Assembly (NCBI RefSeq): GCF_026967935.1
Contig: NZ_JAPVBL010000006.1
Location: forward strand, 345,441 to 409,440
Length of the DNA stretch: 64,000 nt
Origin: Modestobacter sp. VKM Ac-2982
Lineage (GTDB): Bacteria; Actinomycetota; Actinomycetes; Mycobacteriales; Geodermatophilaceae
Direction: 5' to 3'
Shown: positions 42,728-51,170 of the stretch, in pieces
Layout: every line of letters starts with the position of its first letter
Numbering within the stretch: the first letter of the stretch is position 1
Made by a program: the position numbers and the translations under genes
The notes under the pieces: model-generated
Told to the model about the DNA's origin: nothing
The model's database searches: none
The model's input: the letters and a program-made list of their open reading frames with translations, nothing else

Positions 42728-42814
42728 GCTGTCGTCTCCGACCCTGCTGACGTCCGGCACCGAGCCACCACCTCCATCGCCTCCAGCGACGTGTGTGGTC
42801 GCTGCGGACCTCGG

Positions 42815-42843
42815 AGAGTGGCCTTGGTCACACCGGCTGTCAA
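42815..42843 (-). promoter_or_regulatory. Candidate promoter of the sugar ABC operon
   Basis: On the minus strand TTGACA (42843-42838) and CACTCT (42820-42815) are 17 bases apart, upstream of the binding-protein gene. The -35 is consensus; the -10 is weak. Confidence 0.45.
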
Positions 42844-42895
42844 CCGGAACGAGATCCTGTCGAGACCTCCCGCCGGATGCCCCGGCGGAAGAGAC

Positions 42896-44134
42896 TCAGC
42901 GGGGGTCGGACCGGTGCGCCATCACCGACGGCGTGGTCAGCTGGACCGGCATCCGCGGCAGCACGTTCTGTACGTAGGAGCGCACGGCAGCCCAGGTCCC
43001 GACGTCGAAACCGGCCCCCTCGGACAGGAACCAGCGGTGCTCCAGCACCTCGTGGAACACCTCGGCGGGTTCCAGTCGGCCGGCCAGCTCGTCGGGGACC
43101 GCGCCCACCACGGGCAGGTACACCTCGGTCAGCCAGCGGTGGCCGGCGACGGTCTCCGGCACCGGGCGGCCGCTCCGCTGCTCCAGGTAGGCGCGATAGG
43201 ACCACAGGTCGTTGAGGAGCCGCTGCGCCTGGTTCTCCTGCACCTCCAGGCCGGTCAGCCGGACCAGCTCACGCCGGTGCTGCCCGGGCTCGGCGACCCG
43301 GGTCTCCACCCGCAGCCGTGCACCGTCCCCGGAGGTGACCAGCTCGATCTCCCCGACGTCGAACCCGAGGTCGTTGATCCGCTGCAGCCGCTCGGCGACC
43401 CGGATCGCCTGCTCGTCGGCGCGGAAGACCTCCTCCCGGGTCACCTCCTCCCACAGTGCCTCGTACCGGACCGGCAGGCTGTCGGCGATCTCGATCGGGT
43501 CGATCTCCGGCGCGAGCAGCTCCCCGGACTGCAGGTCCATCAGCTCGGCACCGACCCGCTCGCGGGCCAGGTCGACGTCGTAGGCCCGCTTGCGCGCCGA
43601 CAGCGTGGGGTGGCGCTCCGCGGTCTCCGCGTCGACCAGGTAGGCGGTGAAGGTCCCCGCGTCCAGCCGGAAGAGCGTGTTGGACAGCGAGCAGTCGCCC
43701 CAGTAGACGCCGGCCAGGTGCAGCCGCACCAGCAGCTCCACCAGGGTGTCCAGCAGCTTCATCGGGTCGTCCGCGGCGCGCGGGCCGGAGAACAGGTACC
43801 GGTAGGACATCGAGTACTCGAGGTACCGGGTGACCAGGATGGCCTGCTGGTCGTCGGGCCGGTCGACGCAGATGCCCAGCACCGACACCGACGGCAACCC
43901 CTCCCCCTCGAACTCGGCGAGCAGCGCGTACTCGTGCCGGGCCAGCGGTTCGGCGATCTCCTTGAGGGCGTAGACGCGGCCCTCCGACACGGTGAACCGG
44001 ACGACGTGCCGCGAGATGCCGCGCTGCGGCACCTCGAGCAGCAGGGACTCGTCCCACTCCTCCAGCGGCTGGTGCCACGGCAGGGACAGCAGGCCGGCGG
44101 CCTCGGTGGCCGGGGGCCGGAACAGGTACCGCAT
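42896..44134 (-). CDS. DUF4032 protein, kinase-like fold
   Basis: This is a protein of about 412 aa. The N-terminal two thirds read as a lipopolysaccharide-kinase/aminoglycoside-phosphotransferase-like fold: VYALKEIAEPLARHEYALL with the ATP Lys and Glu, VRLHLAGVYWGDCSLSNTLFR as the catalytic HxGD-like loop (here W-G-D...N), and AYLVDAETAE as the metal-binding D. The C-terminal part is the DUF4032 domain. The phosphoacceptor is unknown. It is directly upstream of a sugar ABC operon on the same strand, but a promoter lies between. ATG at 44134 has GGAG six bases upstream; an adjacent GTG is also possible. Confidence 0.82.
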   Translation of the reverse strand: MRYLFRPPATEAAGLLSLPWHQPLEEWDESLLLEVPQRGISRHVVRFTVSEGRVYALKEIAEPLARHEYALLAEFEGEGLPSVSVLGICVDRPDDQQAILVTRYLEYSMSYRYLFSGPRAADDPMKLLDTLVELLVRLHLAGVYWGDCSLSNTLFRLDAGTFTAYLVDAETAERHPTLSARKRAYDVDLARERVGAELMDLQSGELLAPEIDPIEIADSLPVRYEALWEEVTREEVFRADEQAIRVAERLQRINDLGFDVGEIELVTSGDGARLRVETRVAEPGQHRRELVRLTGLEVQENQAQRLLNDLWSYRAYLEQRSGRPVPETVAGHRWLTEVYLPVVGAVPDELAGRLEPAEVFHEVLEHRWFLSEGAGFDVGTWAAVRSYVQNVLPRMPVQLTTPSVMAHRSDPR

Positions 44135-44239
44135 CACGCGCTCCGCTGGTGGTCTGGCACGGGGTCCGACTCGGGCGGGCCGCCCGTCACGATGTCACGT
44201 GTCCGGGTCGACGGCCCTCTGTGGCGGCTGGACGGCACG

Positions 44240-44273
44240 CGGCCGTCCCGGTCGGCAGGGACCGGGACGGCCG
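44240..44273. terminator. 14-bp perfect hairpin after the TetR gene
   Basis: The arms 44240-44253 and 44260-44273 are complementary with a six-base loop, 18 bases after the TetR stop on the minus strand. Confidence 0.65.
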
Positions 44274-44291
44274 TGGCGATGCGCGCGTGCG

Positions 44292-45083
44292 TCAGCCGAC
44301 GAGCTGACCGGTCACGACGGCGGCCTGCGCGGCCCGCTCCTGCACCGTGCCCGGCTGCAGCACCAGGCCCAGCAGCCAGCGGCAGACCAGCTCGGCCTCG
44401 GGGCGGGAGATGCGCAGCGCCGAGCCGAGGGTGACGACGACGTCGCCCCAGCGGTCGGCGTCCAGCGCCATCATCTGCACGAGGGTCTCCGGCTCGGTCT
44501 CGGCCAGCCGGCGCAGCACCGGGTGCCCGCCGACCTCCTCGGCCAGCGCGGGGACGGCGACGGTCAGCGGGAGCTCGGCGGCGAGCGCGGCCAGCCGGTC
44601 CAGCTCGTAGGCGATGAGCGCGTGCGCCACGTCGTCCTTGGTGCGGAAGTGGTTGTACAGCGTGGCCTTGGCGACCCCGGCGGCGGCGGCGACGTGCTGC
44701 ATCGTGGTCTTGCGGACCCCGCGCTCGGCGAAGGCCGCCCGGGCCCCGGTGAGCAGTCCGCGCCGCGTGCGGCTCATCGGCACCCCGGCGCGCGCGGGAC
44801 GACGGGAGTCCTGACGTGGGGTCGTGGGGCGCGGGGCCGGCACGGCGACCGCCAGCGAGGGCACCGGCGCGGTCAGGTGGTGGCCGGCCGGCGGCGGCTG
44901 CAGGAGCGCGGCCCCGACCGGCACCGGGGTCGTCAGGTGCTGCCCGCCCGCAGCGGCGGCCTCGGCGGCCGCGGACTCGGCAGCGTCGGCCGCCAGCACG
45001 GTGACCCCGCCCCGGCCGGTGACGGTCGGCACCGGGAGCGAGGGGTGCTGCGGCAGCGGGGGACGGGATCCGGGGGAAGACAT
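44292..45083 (-). CDS. TetR-family regulator with Pro/Ala-rich N-terminal extension
   Basis: This TetR protein has 263 aa if it starts at ATG 45083. The DNA-binding domain TRRGLLTGARAAFAERGVRKTTMQHVAAAAGVAKATLYNHFRTKDDV begins only at residue 103 (ATG 44777), so the first 102 residues are a Pro/Ala/Val-rich extension with a repeated HLT(T/A)PVP motif. A start at 44777 would give a normal-sized 161-aa but short regulator. The whole extension keeps an open frame and the local codon bias. The ligand domain is about 110 residues. Targets unknown. The ClgR gene lies 131 bases upstream on the same strand. Confidence 0.75.
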   Translation of the reverse strand: MSSPGSRPPLPQHPSLPVPTVTGRGGVTVLAADAAESAAAEAAAAGGQHLTTPVPVGAALLQPPPAGHHLTAPVPSLAVAVPAPRPTTPRQDSRRPARAGVPMSRTRRGLLTGARAAFAERGVRKTTMQHVAAAAGVAKATLYNHFRTKDDVAHALIAYELDRLAALAAELPLTVAVPALAEEVGGHPVLRRLAETEPETLVQMMALDADRWGDVVVTLGSALRISRPEAELVCRWLLGLVLQPGTVQERAAQAAVVTGQLVG

Positions 45084-45129
45084 GGACACTTTGTGCCCGT
45101 TCCGTCGCACTGGGTCAAGGAGGTGGACC

Positions 45130-45218
45130 CTGAGCGGGCTTCGTGTCGCGTTCGCCGGCCCGTCTGGACGGATCAAGGCCTGGATGGGGGCCCGGGTGCT
45201 GCGTGGAAGCCCGCTCAG
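45130..45218. repeat. 13-bp perfect inverted repeat flanking 63 bases between TetR and clgR
   Basis: Arms CTGAGCGGGCTTC (45130-45142) and its exact complement (45206-45218) flank a 63-base loop. The right arm contains the clgR stop codon. It could be a terminator with a long loop or a regulator site for TetR. Confidence 0.5.
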
Positions 45219-45655
45219 GCAGCGAGCGAGACGGCCCCACGGGCACGGGTGGCCGCGCGGGCCGACTGGCCGATGCCCACGAGCGCCAGGGCCGGCTCGG
45301 CGACCGGCGCCTCGACAGCCGCCTGCTCGGCCGGCTGGTCGGCAGCCTCCGCGGCTGCGGCCTCCTCGTCCCCGGCTCCCGGGCGGGCGACGGCGACCGG
45401 ACGGACCGGGCGACCGGTCGGCTCGGTGAGCCGCATCTCCAGGCTCACCTCCGCCAGCAGGTCGGCCAGCTCCACGTCCAGGGCGTCGCAGATGGAGGCG
45501 AGCAGCTCGGAGGATGCCTCCTTCTGGCCGCGCTCCACCTCCGAGAGGTACCCCAGGCTCACCCGGGCTGCGCCGGAGACGTCGCGCAGCGTCCGCCGCT
45601 GGCGCAGCCGGTGGCCCCGCAGGGTGTTCCCCAGCTGGGTGCGCAGCAGCGTCAT
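45215..45655 (-). CDS. clgR: XRE-family transcriptional regulator ClgR
   Basis: This 146-aa protein has an N-terminal helix-turn-helix GNTLRGHRLRQRRTLRDVSGAARVSLGYLSEVERGQKEASSELLASICDALDV, the strongly conserved ClgR sequence. ClgR activates clp protease, and in mycobacteria psp, genes under envelope stress. The C-terminal half is Ala/Glu/Pro-rich and ends ...GAVSLAA, a hydrophobic Ala end suitable for ClpP-type turnover as in other ClgRs. AGGAGA stands five to seven bases before the ATG. It follows cinA-pgsA-rimO, the usual actinobacterial setting. Confidence 0.92.
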   Translation of the reverse strand: MTLLRTQLGNTLRGHRLRQRRTLRDVSGAARVSLGYLSEVERGQKEASSELLASICDALDVELADLLAEVSLEMRLTEPTGRPVRPVAVARPGAGDEEAAAAEAADQPAEQAAVEAPVAEPALALVGIGQSARAATRARGAVSLAA

Positions 45656-45785
45656 GGCCGTCTCCTGTCCACTCTCACGAGCAGGTCGAACGAGCAGCGC
45701 CGCTGACCAGATCGGTCGGGAGACGCCGTGTGCTCACCGTACGCGGCCATGACCCGGGTCACCGTGCCGGTGGAGGTCCGTCCGC

Positions 45786-46316
45786 TCATGGCGTAACACC
45801 CCCGCCGTCCCCCGGCTTCCCGGGGAGCGGGTGCTCGGCCAGCCGACCCAGCAGCCGCACCATCGCCTCCTGCACCGCCCCGGCGCGCACCGCAGCGCGG
45901 TCGCCGGGGTGGTCCAGCTCGTGGACGACGGTGACCAGCCCGTCGCTGAGGCCCAGGTACACCCGGCCGGGGGCGTGCCCGTCGACCGGGTCGGGGCCGG
46001 CCACCCCGGTGAGACCGACGCCCCAGGTGGCGGCGCAGCGGCTGCGGATCCCCTCGGCGAGCGCAGCCGCGGCGGGTTCGCTCACCGGCCCCGAGGTGGC
46101 CAGCAGCTCCGGGGCGACCCCGGCCAGCGTCGTCTTCAGGTCGGTGGCGTACGCGACGACCCCACCGCGCAGCGTGGCGCTGGCGCCGGGCACCGCGGCG
46201 AGGGTGGCGCAGAACAGGCCGGCGGTCAGCGACTCGGCGGCCGCGACCGTCTCACCCCGGGCCAGCAGCGCCTCGTGCAGCTGCTGTGCCGCCTCGGCGG
46301 TGCCCGGCGAGCTCAT
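45786..46316 (-). CDS. cinA: CinA C-terminal domain amidohydrolase (PncC-type)
   Basis: This 176-aa protein contains only the CinA C-terminal domain: AAAESLTAGLFCATLAAVPGAS, GGVVAYATDLKTTLAGV, and TWGVGLTGVAGPDPVDG with GRVYLGLS. Single-domain forms are nicotinamide-nucleotide amidohydrolases (PncC), which recycle NMN into the NAD pathway. It starts in a four-base ATGA overlap with the pgsA stop, so the two are translationally coupled. ClgR follows 130 bases downstream. Confidence 0.93.
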   Translation of the reverse strand: MSSPGTAEAAQQLHEALLARGETVAAAESLTAGLFCATLAAVPGASATLRGGVVAYATDLKTTLAGVAPELLATSGPVSEPAAAALAEGIRSRCAATWGVGLTGVAGPDPVDGHAPGRVYLGLSDGLVTVVHELDHPGDRAAVRAGAVQEAMVRLLGRLAEHPLPGKPGDGGGVTP

Positions 46317-46990
46317 CGGCGGCCCCCACCGGCACCGGGTTCGTCACCCGCGCCTGTCCGCCGGGCCGCCGCCGCCCGCATGGCCCGTGCGCTGGTCCGG
46401 CGCAGCTTCACGGCCCGGTAGACGTAGTCGACGCCGGTGGCGACGGTCAGCACGAACGCCGCGGCCATCACCCACCACCGGGCCGTCCCGAACAGCCCGT
46501 CGATGGGCAGTATGTACATCCCGATGGCCAGCGACTGGAGCACGGTCTTGGCCTTGCCACCGCGGCTGGCGGCGATCACGCCGTGCCGGATGACCCAGAA
46601 CCGCAGCAGGGTGACCCCGATCTCGCGGACCACGATGGTCACCGTCACCCACCACGGGAGCAGGCCCAGCACGGACAGGCCGATCAGCGCGGTGCCGGTG
46701 AGCGCCTTGTCGGCGATCGGGTCGGCGAGCTTGCCGAACTCGGTCACCTGGTTGGTGCGGCGGGCGATCATGCCGTCCAACTGGTCGGTGACGATCGCGA
46801 GGACGAAGAAGAGGGTGGCCCAGCCGCGGCGCGCGTCGTCCGCTCCACCCTCGGACAGCAGGAGGAGCGCGAACAGCGGGACGACCGCCAGCCGGAGCAT
46901 GGTGAGCGCGTTGGGCAGGTTGAGCAGCCGGGCGCTCTGCGGCGGCGTCGCCGCCGGGTCGACCGGCCCCCCTGGTGCCACCGCGCCCAT
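46313..46990 (-). CDS. pgsA: CDP-diacylglycerol-glycerol-3-phosphate 3-phosphatidyltransferase
   Basis: This 225-aa CDP-alcohol phosphatidyltransferase makes phosphatidylglycerophosphate, the precursor of phosphatidylglycerol and cardiolipin. The catalytic motif D-x2-D-G-x2-A-R-x8-G-x3-D-x3-D is visible in DQLDGMIARR and GKLADPIADK. About five hydrophobic segments and a basic, Gly-rich tail follow. It begins four bases after the rimO stop and overlaps cinA at its end, so rimO-pgsA-cinA is one unit. Confidence 0.94.
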   Translation of the reverse strand: MGAVAPGGPVDPAATPPQSARLLNLPNALTMLRLAVVPLFALLLLSEGGADDARRGWATLFFVLAIVTDQLDGMIARRTNQVTEFGKLADPIADKALTGTALIGLSVLGLLPWWVTVTIVVREIGVTLLRFWVIRHGVIAASRGGKAKTVLQSLAIGMYILPIDGLFGTARWWVMAAAFVLTVATGVDYVYRAVKLRRTSARAMRAAAARRTGAGDEPGAGGGRR

Positions 46991-46994
46991 CGGG

Positions 46995-48485
46995 TCAGAC
47001 CCCGGCTGGTGCGACGAGCGCCGGCACCCCGTGCGCGGGCAGCAGCGCCCGGGCGACCAGGTCGACGCCCTCGGTGTCGACCACCTCGGCCTGGACCAGC
47101 TGGCCGGCGACCGCGTCGGCGGGCACGCCGGAGACGGTCGTCGTGCCGTCGGCGTCGGGGTCCTGGTGCGCGGCGTGACCGGCCCAGGTGCCGGGCTCCT
47201 CGTCGTCGGACAGGTCCTCGGTGAGGAGCACCTCCACGGTGCTGCCGATCCGCTCCTCGGCGCGCTGGGCGGTCAGCTCCTCGACCAGGTCGGTGATCCG
47301 CCGCACGCGGGCGTCGATCTCCACCTGGTCGTGCTTGCCGGGCAGTCCGAGCGCCTCGGTGCCGTCCTCGTCGGAGTAGCCGAACACCCCGACGGCGTCC
47401 AGCCGCCCCTCGGTGAGGAAGCGCTCGAGCTCGGCGACGTCGTCCTCGGTCTCGCCGGGGAACCCGAGGATGACGTTGGTGCGGAAGCCCGCACCGGGCG
47501 CCAGGGCCCGGGCCCGCTCGATGATGCCGAGGAAGTCCTCGGTGCCGCCGAAGCGCCGCATCCGGCGCAGCAGCGTCGGCGAGGAGTGCTGGAAGGACAG
47601 GTCGAAGTAGGGGGCGATGCCCGGGGTCGCGGCGATCACCTCGAGCAGTCCGGGCCGCAGCTCGGCCGGCTGCAGGTAGGCCACCCGCACGCGGGCGATG
47701 CCGTCGACGGCGGCCAGCTGGGGCAGCAGCTTCTCCAGCGAGCGGAGGTCGCCGGTGTCCTTGCCGTAGGAGGTGGAGTTCTCGCTCACCAGGACGATCT
47801 CGGTGACCCCCTGCGAGGCCAGCCACTGGGCCTCGCCGAGCACCTCCCCGGCCGGGCGGGAGACGAAGGAGCCACGGAAGGTGGGGATGGCGCAGAAGGC
47901 GCAGCGCCGGTCGCAACCGGAGGCGATCTTCAACGCCGCGGACGGGCCGCTGGCCAGTCGCTTGCGACGGAGCCAGTCGTGGCCGGGGATGGCCGGCGCG
48001 TCCGGGGCCTGGGTCGCCGCCGTCCGCTGCACCGGGCTGATCGGCAGCAGCGTGCGCCGGTCCTTCGGGGTGTGCGGGACCAGCGGCCGGCCGGTGAGCA
48101 CGTCGTCCAGCCGGTCGCCGATGGCGCCGTAGTCGTCGAAGCCCAGCACGGTGGCCTCGGGCAGCGCCCCGGCCAGCTCGGCGCCGTACCGCTCGGCCAT
48201 GCAGCCGACGGCGATCACCTCGGCGCCGGAGTCGGTGGCGGCGAGGATCGCGTCGACCGAGTCCTTCTTGGCGCTCTCGATGAACCCGCAGGTGTTCACC
48301 AGGACGGCGTCGGCGGCCTCGCCGTCGGCGACCAGTTCGTACCCGTCACCGGCCAGGCGTCCGGCGAGCTCCTCGGAGTCCACCTCGTTGCGGGCACAGC
48401 CGAGGGTGACGACGGCAACGCGCCGCGGAGCGGGACCGGCGGGCTGCCCTTCGGGGGATGTCATGGGTCTGGGCAGGGCTGGCAC
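46995..48485 (-). CDS. rimO: Ribosomal protein S12 methylthiotransferase RimO
   Basis: RimO is a radical-SAM enzyme that adds a methylthio group to Asp of ribosomal protein S12. The protein shows [37 protein letters not shown] for the N-terminal cluster, and [16 protein letters not shown] for the radical-SAM cluster, then a TRAM end. GTG at 48485 lies six bases after TACGAT, suggesting a leaderless start (496 aa); an ATG 21 bases later is also usable. It is homologous to MiaB in this window but has RimO-type motifs. Confidence 0.95.
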   Translation of the reverse strand: MPALPRPMTSPEGQPAGPAPRRVAVVTLGCARNEVDSEELAGRLAGDGYELVADGEAADAVLVNTCGFIESAKKDSVDAILAATDSGAEVIAVGCMAERYGAELAGALPEATVLGFDDYGAIGDRLDDVLTGRPLVPHTPKDRRTLLPISPVQRTAATQAPDAPAIPGHDWLRRKRLASGPSAALKIASGCDRRCAFCAIPTFRGSFVSRPAGEVLGEAQWLASQGVTEIVLVSENSTSYGKDTGDLRSLEKLLPQLAAVDGIARVRVAYLQPAELRPGLLEVIAATPGIAPYFDLSFQHSSPTLLRRMRRFGGTEDFLGIIERARALAPGAGFRTNVILGFPGETEDDVAELERFLTEGRLDAVGVFGYSDEDGTEALGLPGKHDQVEIDARVRRITDLVEELTAQRAEERIGSTVEVLLTEDLSDDEEPGTWAGHAAHQDPDADGTTTVSGVPADAVAGQLVQAEVVDTEGVDLVARALLPAHGVPALVAPAGV

Positions 48486-48491
48486 CGCACC

Positions 48492-48497
48492 ATCGTA
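48492..48497 (-). promoter_or_regulatory. -10 box TACGAT of rimO
   Basis: TACGAT is six bases before GTG 48485 on the minus strand, without a ribosome site. This favours the GTG over the ATG at 48464. Confidence 0.45.
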
Positions 48498-48544
48498 GGC
48501 GTCGCCCGGACCCCCGACCGGCGACACCGGTGCAGGGTCCGCGC

Positions 48545-51064
48545 TCAGCCCTCTCCCCCGCGCAGGGTGAACATGACCGATTCCAGCTCGTCGGGCTTGA
48601 TGAGCACGTCCCGGGCCTTGGAGCCCTCCGACGGCCCGACGATGCCGCGGCTCTCCATCAGGTCCATCAGCCGCCCCGCCTTGGCGAAGCCCACGCGCAG
48701 CTTGCGCTGCAGCATCGAGGTGGAGCCGAACTGGCTGGTGACGACGAGCTCGACGGCCTGGACCAGCAGCTCCAGGTCGTTGCCGATGTCCTCGTCGATC
48801 TCCTTCTTCTCCCCCGCCGCGGCGGTGAAGACCTCCTCGCGGTACTCCGGCTCGCCCTGGCGCTTGACGAACTCGACGACCGCCTCGATCTCGGCGTCGG
48901 AGACGTAGGCGCCCTGCACGCGGATCGGCTTGCCGGCGCCGATCGGCAGGAAGAGGGCGTCGCCCATGCCGATCAGCTTCTCCGCGCCCGGCTGGTCGAG
49001 GATGACCCGGCTGTCGGTGAGGCTGGAGGTGGAGAAGGCCAGCCGCGAGGGCACGTTGGCCTTGATCAGGCCGGTGACGACGTCGACCGAGGGGCGCTGG
49101 GTGGCCAGCACCAGGTGGATGCCGGCGGCGCGCGCCTTCTGGGTGATCCGGACGATCGACTCCTCGACGTCCCGCGGCGCGACCATCATCAGGTCGGCGA
49201 GCTCGTCGACGATGGTGAGGATGTAGGGGTAGGGCTGGTACACCCGCTCGCTGCCGGGCGGGGTGGTGATCTCGCCGCGCTCGACCTTCTTGTTGAAGTC
49301 GTCGATGTGCCGCACCCCGGTGGCGCGCATGTCCTGGTAGCGCTGCTCCATCTCCTCCACCAGCCAGGCCAGCGCGGTGGCGGCCTTCTTGGGGTCGGTG
49401 ATGATCGGCGTGATCAGGTGCGGGATGCCGTCGTACGGCGTGAGCTCGACCATCTTCGGGTCGACCAGGATCATCCGCAGCTGGTCGGGGGTCGCCCGCA
49501 GCAGCAGCGAGGTCAGCAGCGAGTTGATGCAGCTGGACTTGCCGGCACCGGTGGCACCGGCCACCAGCAGGTGCGGCATCTTCGCCAGGTTCGCGCAGAC
49601 GAAGCCGCCCTCGATGTCCTTGCCCAGGCCCACCAGCATCGGGTGCGGGTCCTGCTTGGCCACCTGGGAGCGCATGACGTCGCCCAGGCTCACCGTCTCG
49701 CGGTCGGTGTTGGGCACCTCGACGCCGACCGCGGACTTGCCCGGGATGGGCGCGAGGATCCGGATGTTGTCGTTGGCGACGGCGTAGGCGAGGTTCTTGG
49801 TCAGCGCGGTGATCTTCTCGACCTTGACCGCGTTGCCCAGCTCGATCTCGTAGCGGGTCACCGTCGGGCCGCGGGTGTAGCTGGTGACCGCGGCGTCGAT
49901 GTTGAACTGCTCGAGCACCCCGGTGATCGCCTCGATGGCGACGTCGTTGGCCTTGGACTTGGCCCGGGGCGGGGTGCCGGCGCGCAGCACGCTCACCGAG
50001 GGCAGCGTGTAGGCGCCCTCGACCGGCTGGATCCGGAGCTGCTCGGGCTCCTCGATCGGCGGCAGGTCCTCCGGCGGGGCCGTGCGGTCGATGATCGCCG
50101 GACGGCGGACCGGCACGGGCTCGGGGGCCGGCTCGTGGACAACCGCCGCCGGGGCGTCGTCCAGGGCACCGAGGTCCACCGCCCCGGTGTCCAGGGTGTC
50201 CTCGACCGCGGGGGCCGCGGCCTTGCGCCCCTTGCGCACACGCGGGACCGGCTCGGTCGCCGGCTCCTCGTCCCGGTACTCGTCGTAGTCGTCGTACTCC
50301 TCGTCGCCGTCCCGGCCCAGCTGCCGGTCGGCCCACTCCCGCAGGCGTTCGGGCACCTGGTGCACCGGCGTGGCGGTCACGACGAGCACGCCGAAGAACG
50401 CGAGCAGGACGAGCAGCAGCACGGTGACGATCGGCCCCACGCCGGCGCTCAGCGGCATGCCGACCGCCCAGCCGAGCAGGCCGCCGGCACCAGTGCGGTC
50501 CTGCGGATCAGCGTCCGGGCCGACGACGTGGGCGACGCCGACGACGGCGGCGATCACGCTGAGCCAGCCGATCATCAGCCGCCCGCGCGACTCCGGGTGC
50601 GGGGGGTGCCGCAACAGCCGCAGCGCGACCAGGAACAGCACGACCGGCAGCCCGACGGTCAGCGCACCGATCGTCCACTCGACCCCGGTGGCCAGGCCGG
50701 CGCCGACCGGACCGATCCCGTTGGTCCAGACGGCCGCTCCCAGCACGATCGCCAGGCCCAGGACAGCGAGGCCGACGCCGTCCCGGCGGTGCTCGGGGCC
50801 CAGCGGCTCGGCCTCGTCCGGCCGCGCCACCGAGCGCGCCACGCCGCCGGCGCCGCGGGCCAGCAGGCCCCAGGCGCCGGTCGCACCGCGCCAGAGACTC
50901 CCGGCCAGCGTGCCCTGCTTCTTCTTCGGCGCCGGTCGGCGAGCCGCGGTGGAACCGCGCTTGGCCGGGGGGCGCTTCTTGGCAGCGGTGCTGCCCGTGC
51001 GCGGGCGTGACGGGGCGCTCCCGCGCGCAGGCGCCCGTTTCGACGTCGACGCGCGAGCAGGCAT
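48545..51064 (-). CDS. ftsK: DNA translocase FtsK
   Basis: FtsK pumps chromosomal DNA at the division septum and activates XerCD recombination at dif. The 839-aa protein has a basic N-terminus ([25 protein letters not shown]), four membrane helices between about residues 80 and 210, an acidic linker, Walker [21 protein letters not shown] for Walker B, and the C-terminal gamma winged helix [25 protein letters not shown] for KOPS recognition. ATG 51064 lies seven bases after TACCGT. It is divergent from a peptidase gene. Confidence 0.96.
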   Translation of the reverse strand: MPARASTSKRAPARGSAPSRPRTGSTAAKKRPPAKRGSTAARRPAPKKKQGTLAGSLWRGATGAWGLLARGAGGVARSVARPDEAEPLGPEHRRDGVGLAVLGLAIVLGAAVWTNGIGPVGAGLATGVEWTIGALTVGLPVVLFLVALRLLRHPPHPESRGRLMIGWLSVIAAVVGVAHVVGPDADPQDRTGAGGLLGWAVGMPLSAGVGPIVTVLLLVLLAFFGVLVVTATPVHQVPERLREWADRQLGRDGDEEYDDYDEYRDEEPATEPVPRVRKGRKAAAPAVEDTLDTGAVDLGALDDAPAAVVHEPAPEPVPVRRPAIIDRTAPPEDLPPIEEPEQLRIQPVEGAYTLPSVSVLRAGTPPRAKSKANDVAIEAITGVLEQFNIDAAVTSYTRGPTVTRYEIELGNAVKVEKITALTKNLAYAVANDNIRILAPIPGKSAVGVEVPNTDRETVSLGDVMRSQVAKQDPHPMLVGLGKDIEGGFVCANLAKMPHLLVAGATGAGKSSCINSLLTSLLLRATPDQLRMILVDPKMVELTPYDGIPHLITPIITDPKKAATALAWLVEEMEQRYQDMRATGVRHIDDFNKKVERGEITTPPGSERVYQPYPYILTIVDELADLMMVAPRDVEESIVRITQKARAAGIHLVLATQRPSVDVVTGLIKANVPSRLAFSTSSLTDSRVILDQPGAEKLIGMGDALFLPIGAGKPIRVQGAYVSDAEIEAVVEFVKRQGEPEYREEVFTAAAGEKKEIDEDIGNDLELLVQAVELVVTSQFGSTSMLQRKLRVGFAKAGRLMDLMESRGIVGPSEGSKARDVLIKPDELESVMFTLRGGEG

Positions 51065-51071
51065 GCGTCAG

Positions 51072-51077
51072 ACGGTA
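51072..51077 (-). promoter_or_regulatory. -10 box TACCGT of ftsK
   Basis: TACCGT on the minus strand, seven bases before ATG 51064; no ribosome site, so probably leaderless. Confidence 0.45.
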
Positions 51078-51157
51078 ATCGCCGAGGCCGGTGCCGGGGC
51101 CCATCCAGCGCCGCGTGTCCGGCTCGGACTCAGCCGACACCCAGCTCGTCGGCTGGC

Positions 51158-51163
51158 TAGCGT
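51158..51163 (+). promoter_or_regulatory. -10 box TAGCGT of the S9 peptidase gene
   Basis: TAGCGT ends seven bases before GTG 51171. An in-frame GTG at 51162 overlaps the box and is rejected. Confidence 0.45.
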
Positions 51164-51170
51164 GACCGGG

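Noticed and set aside
48458..51010. 850-codon frame antisense to ftsK
   Set aside because: Same effect: low-complexity translation, and the opposite strand is a full FtsK.
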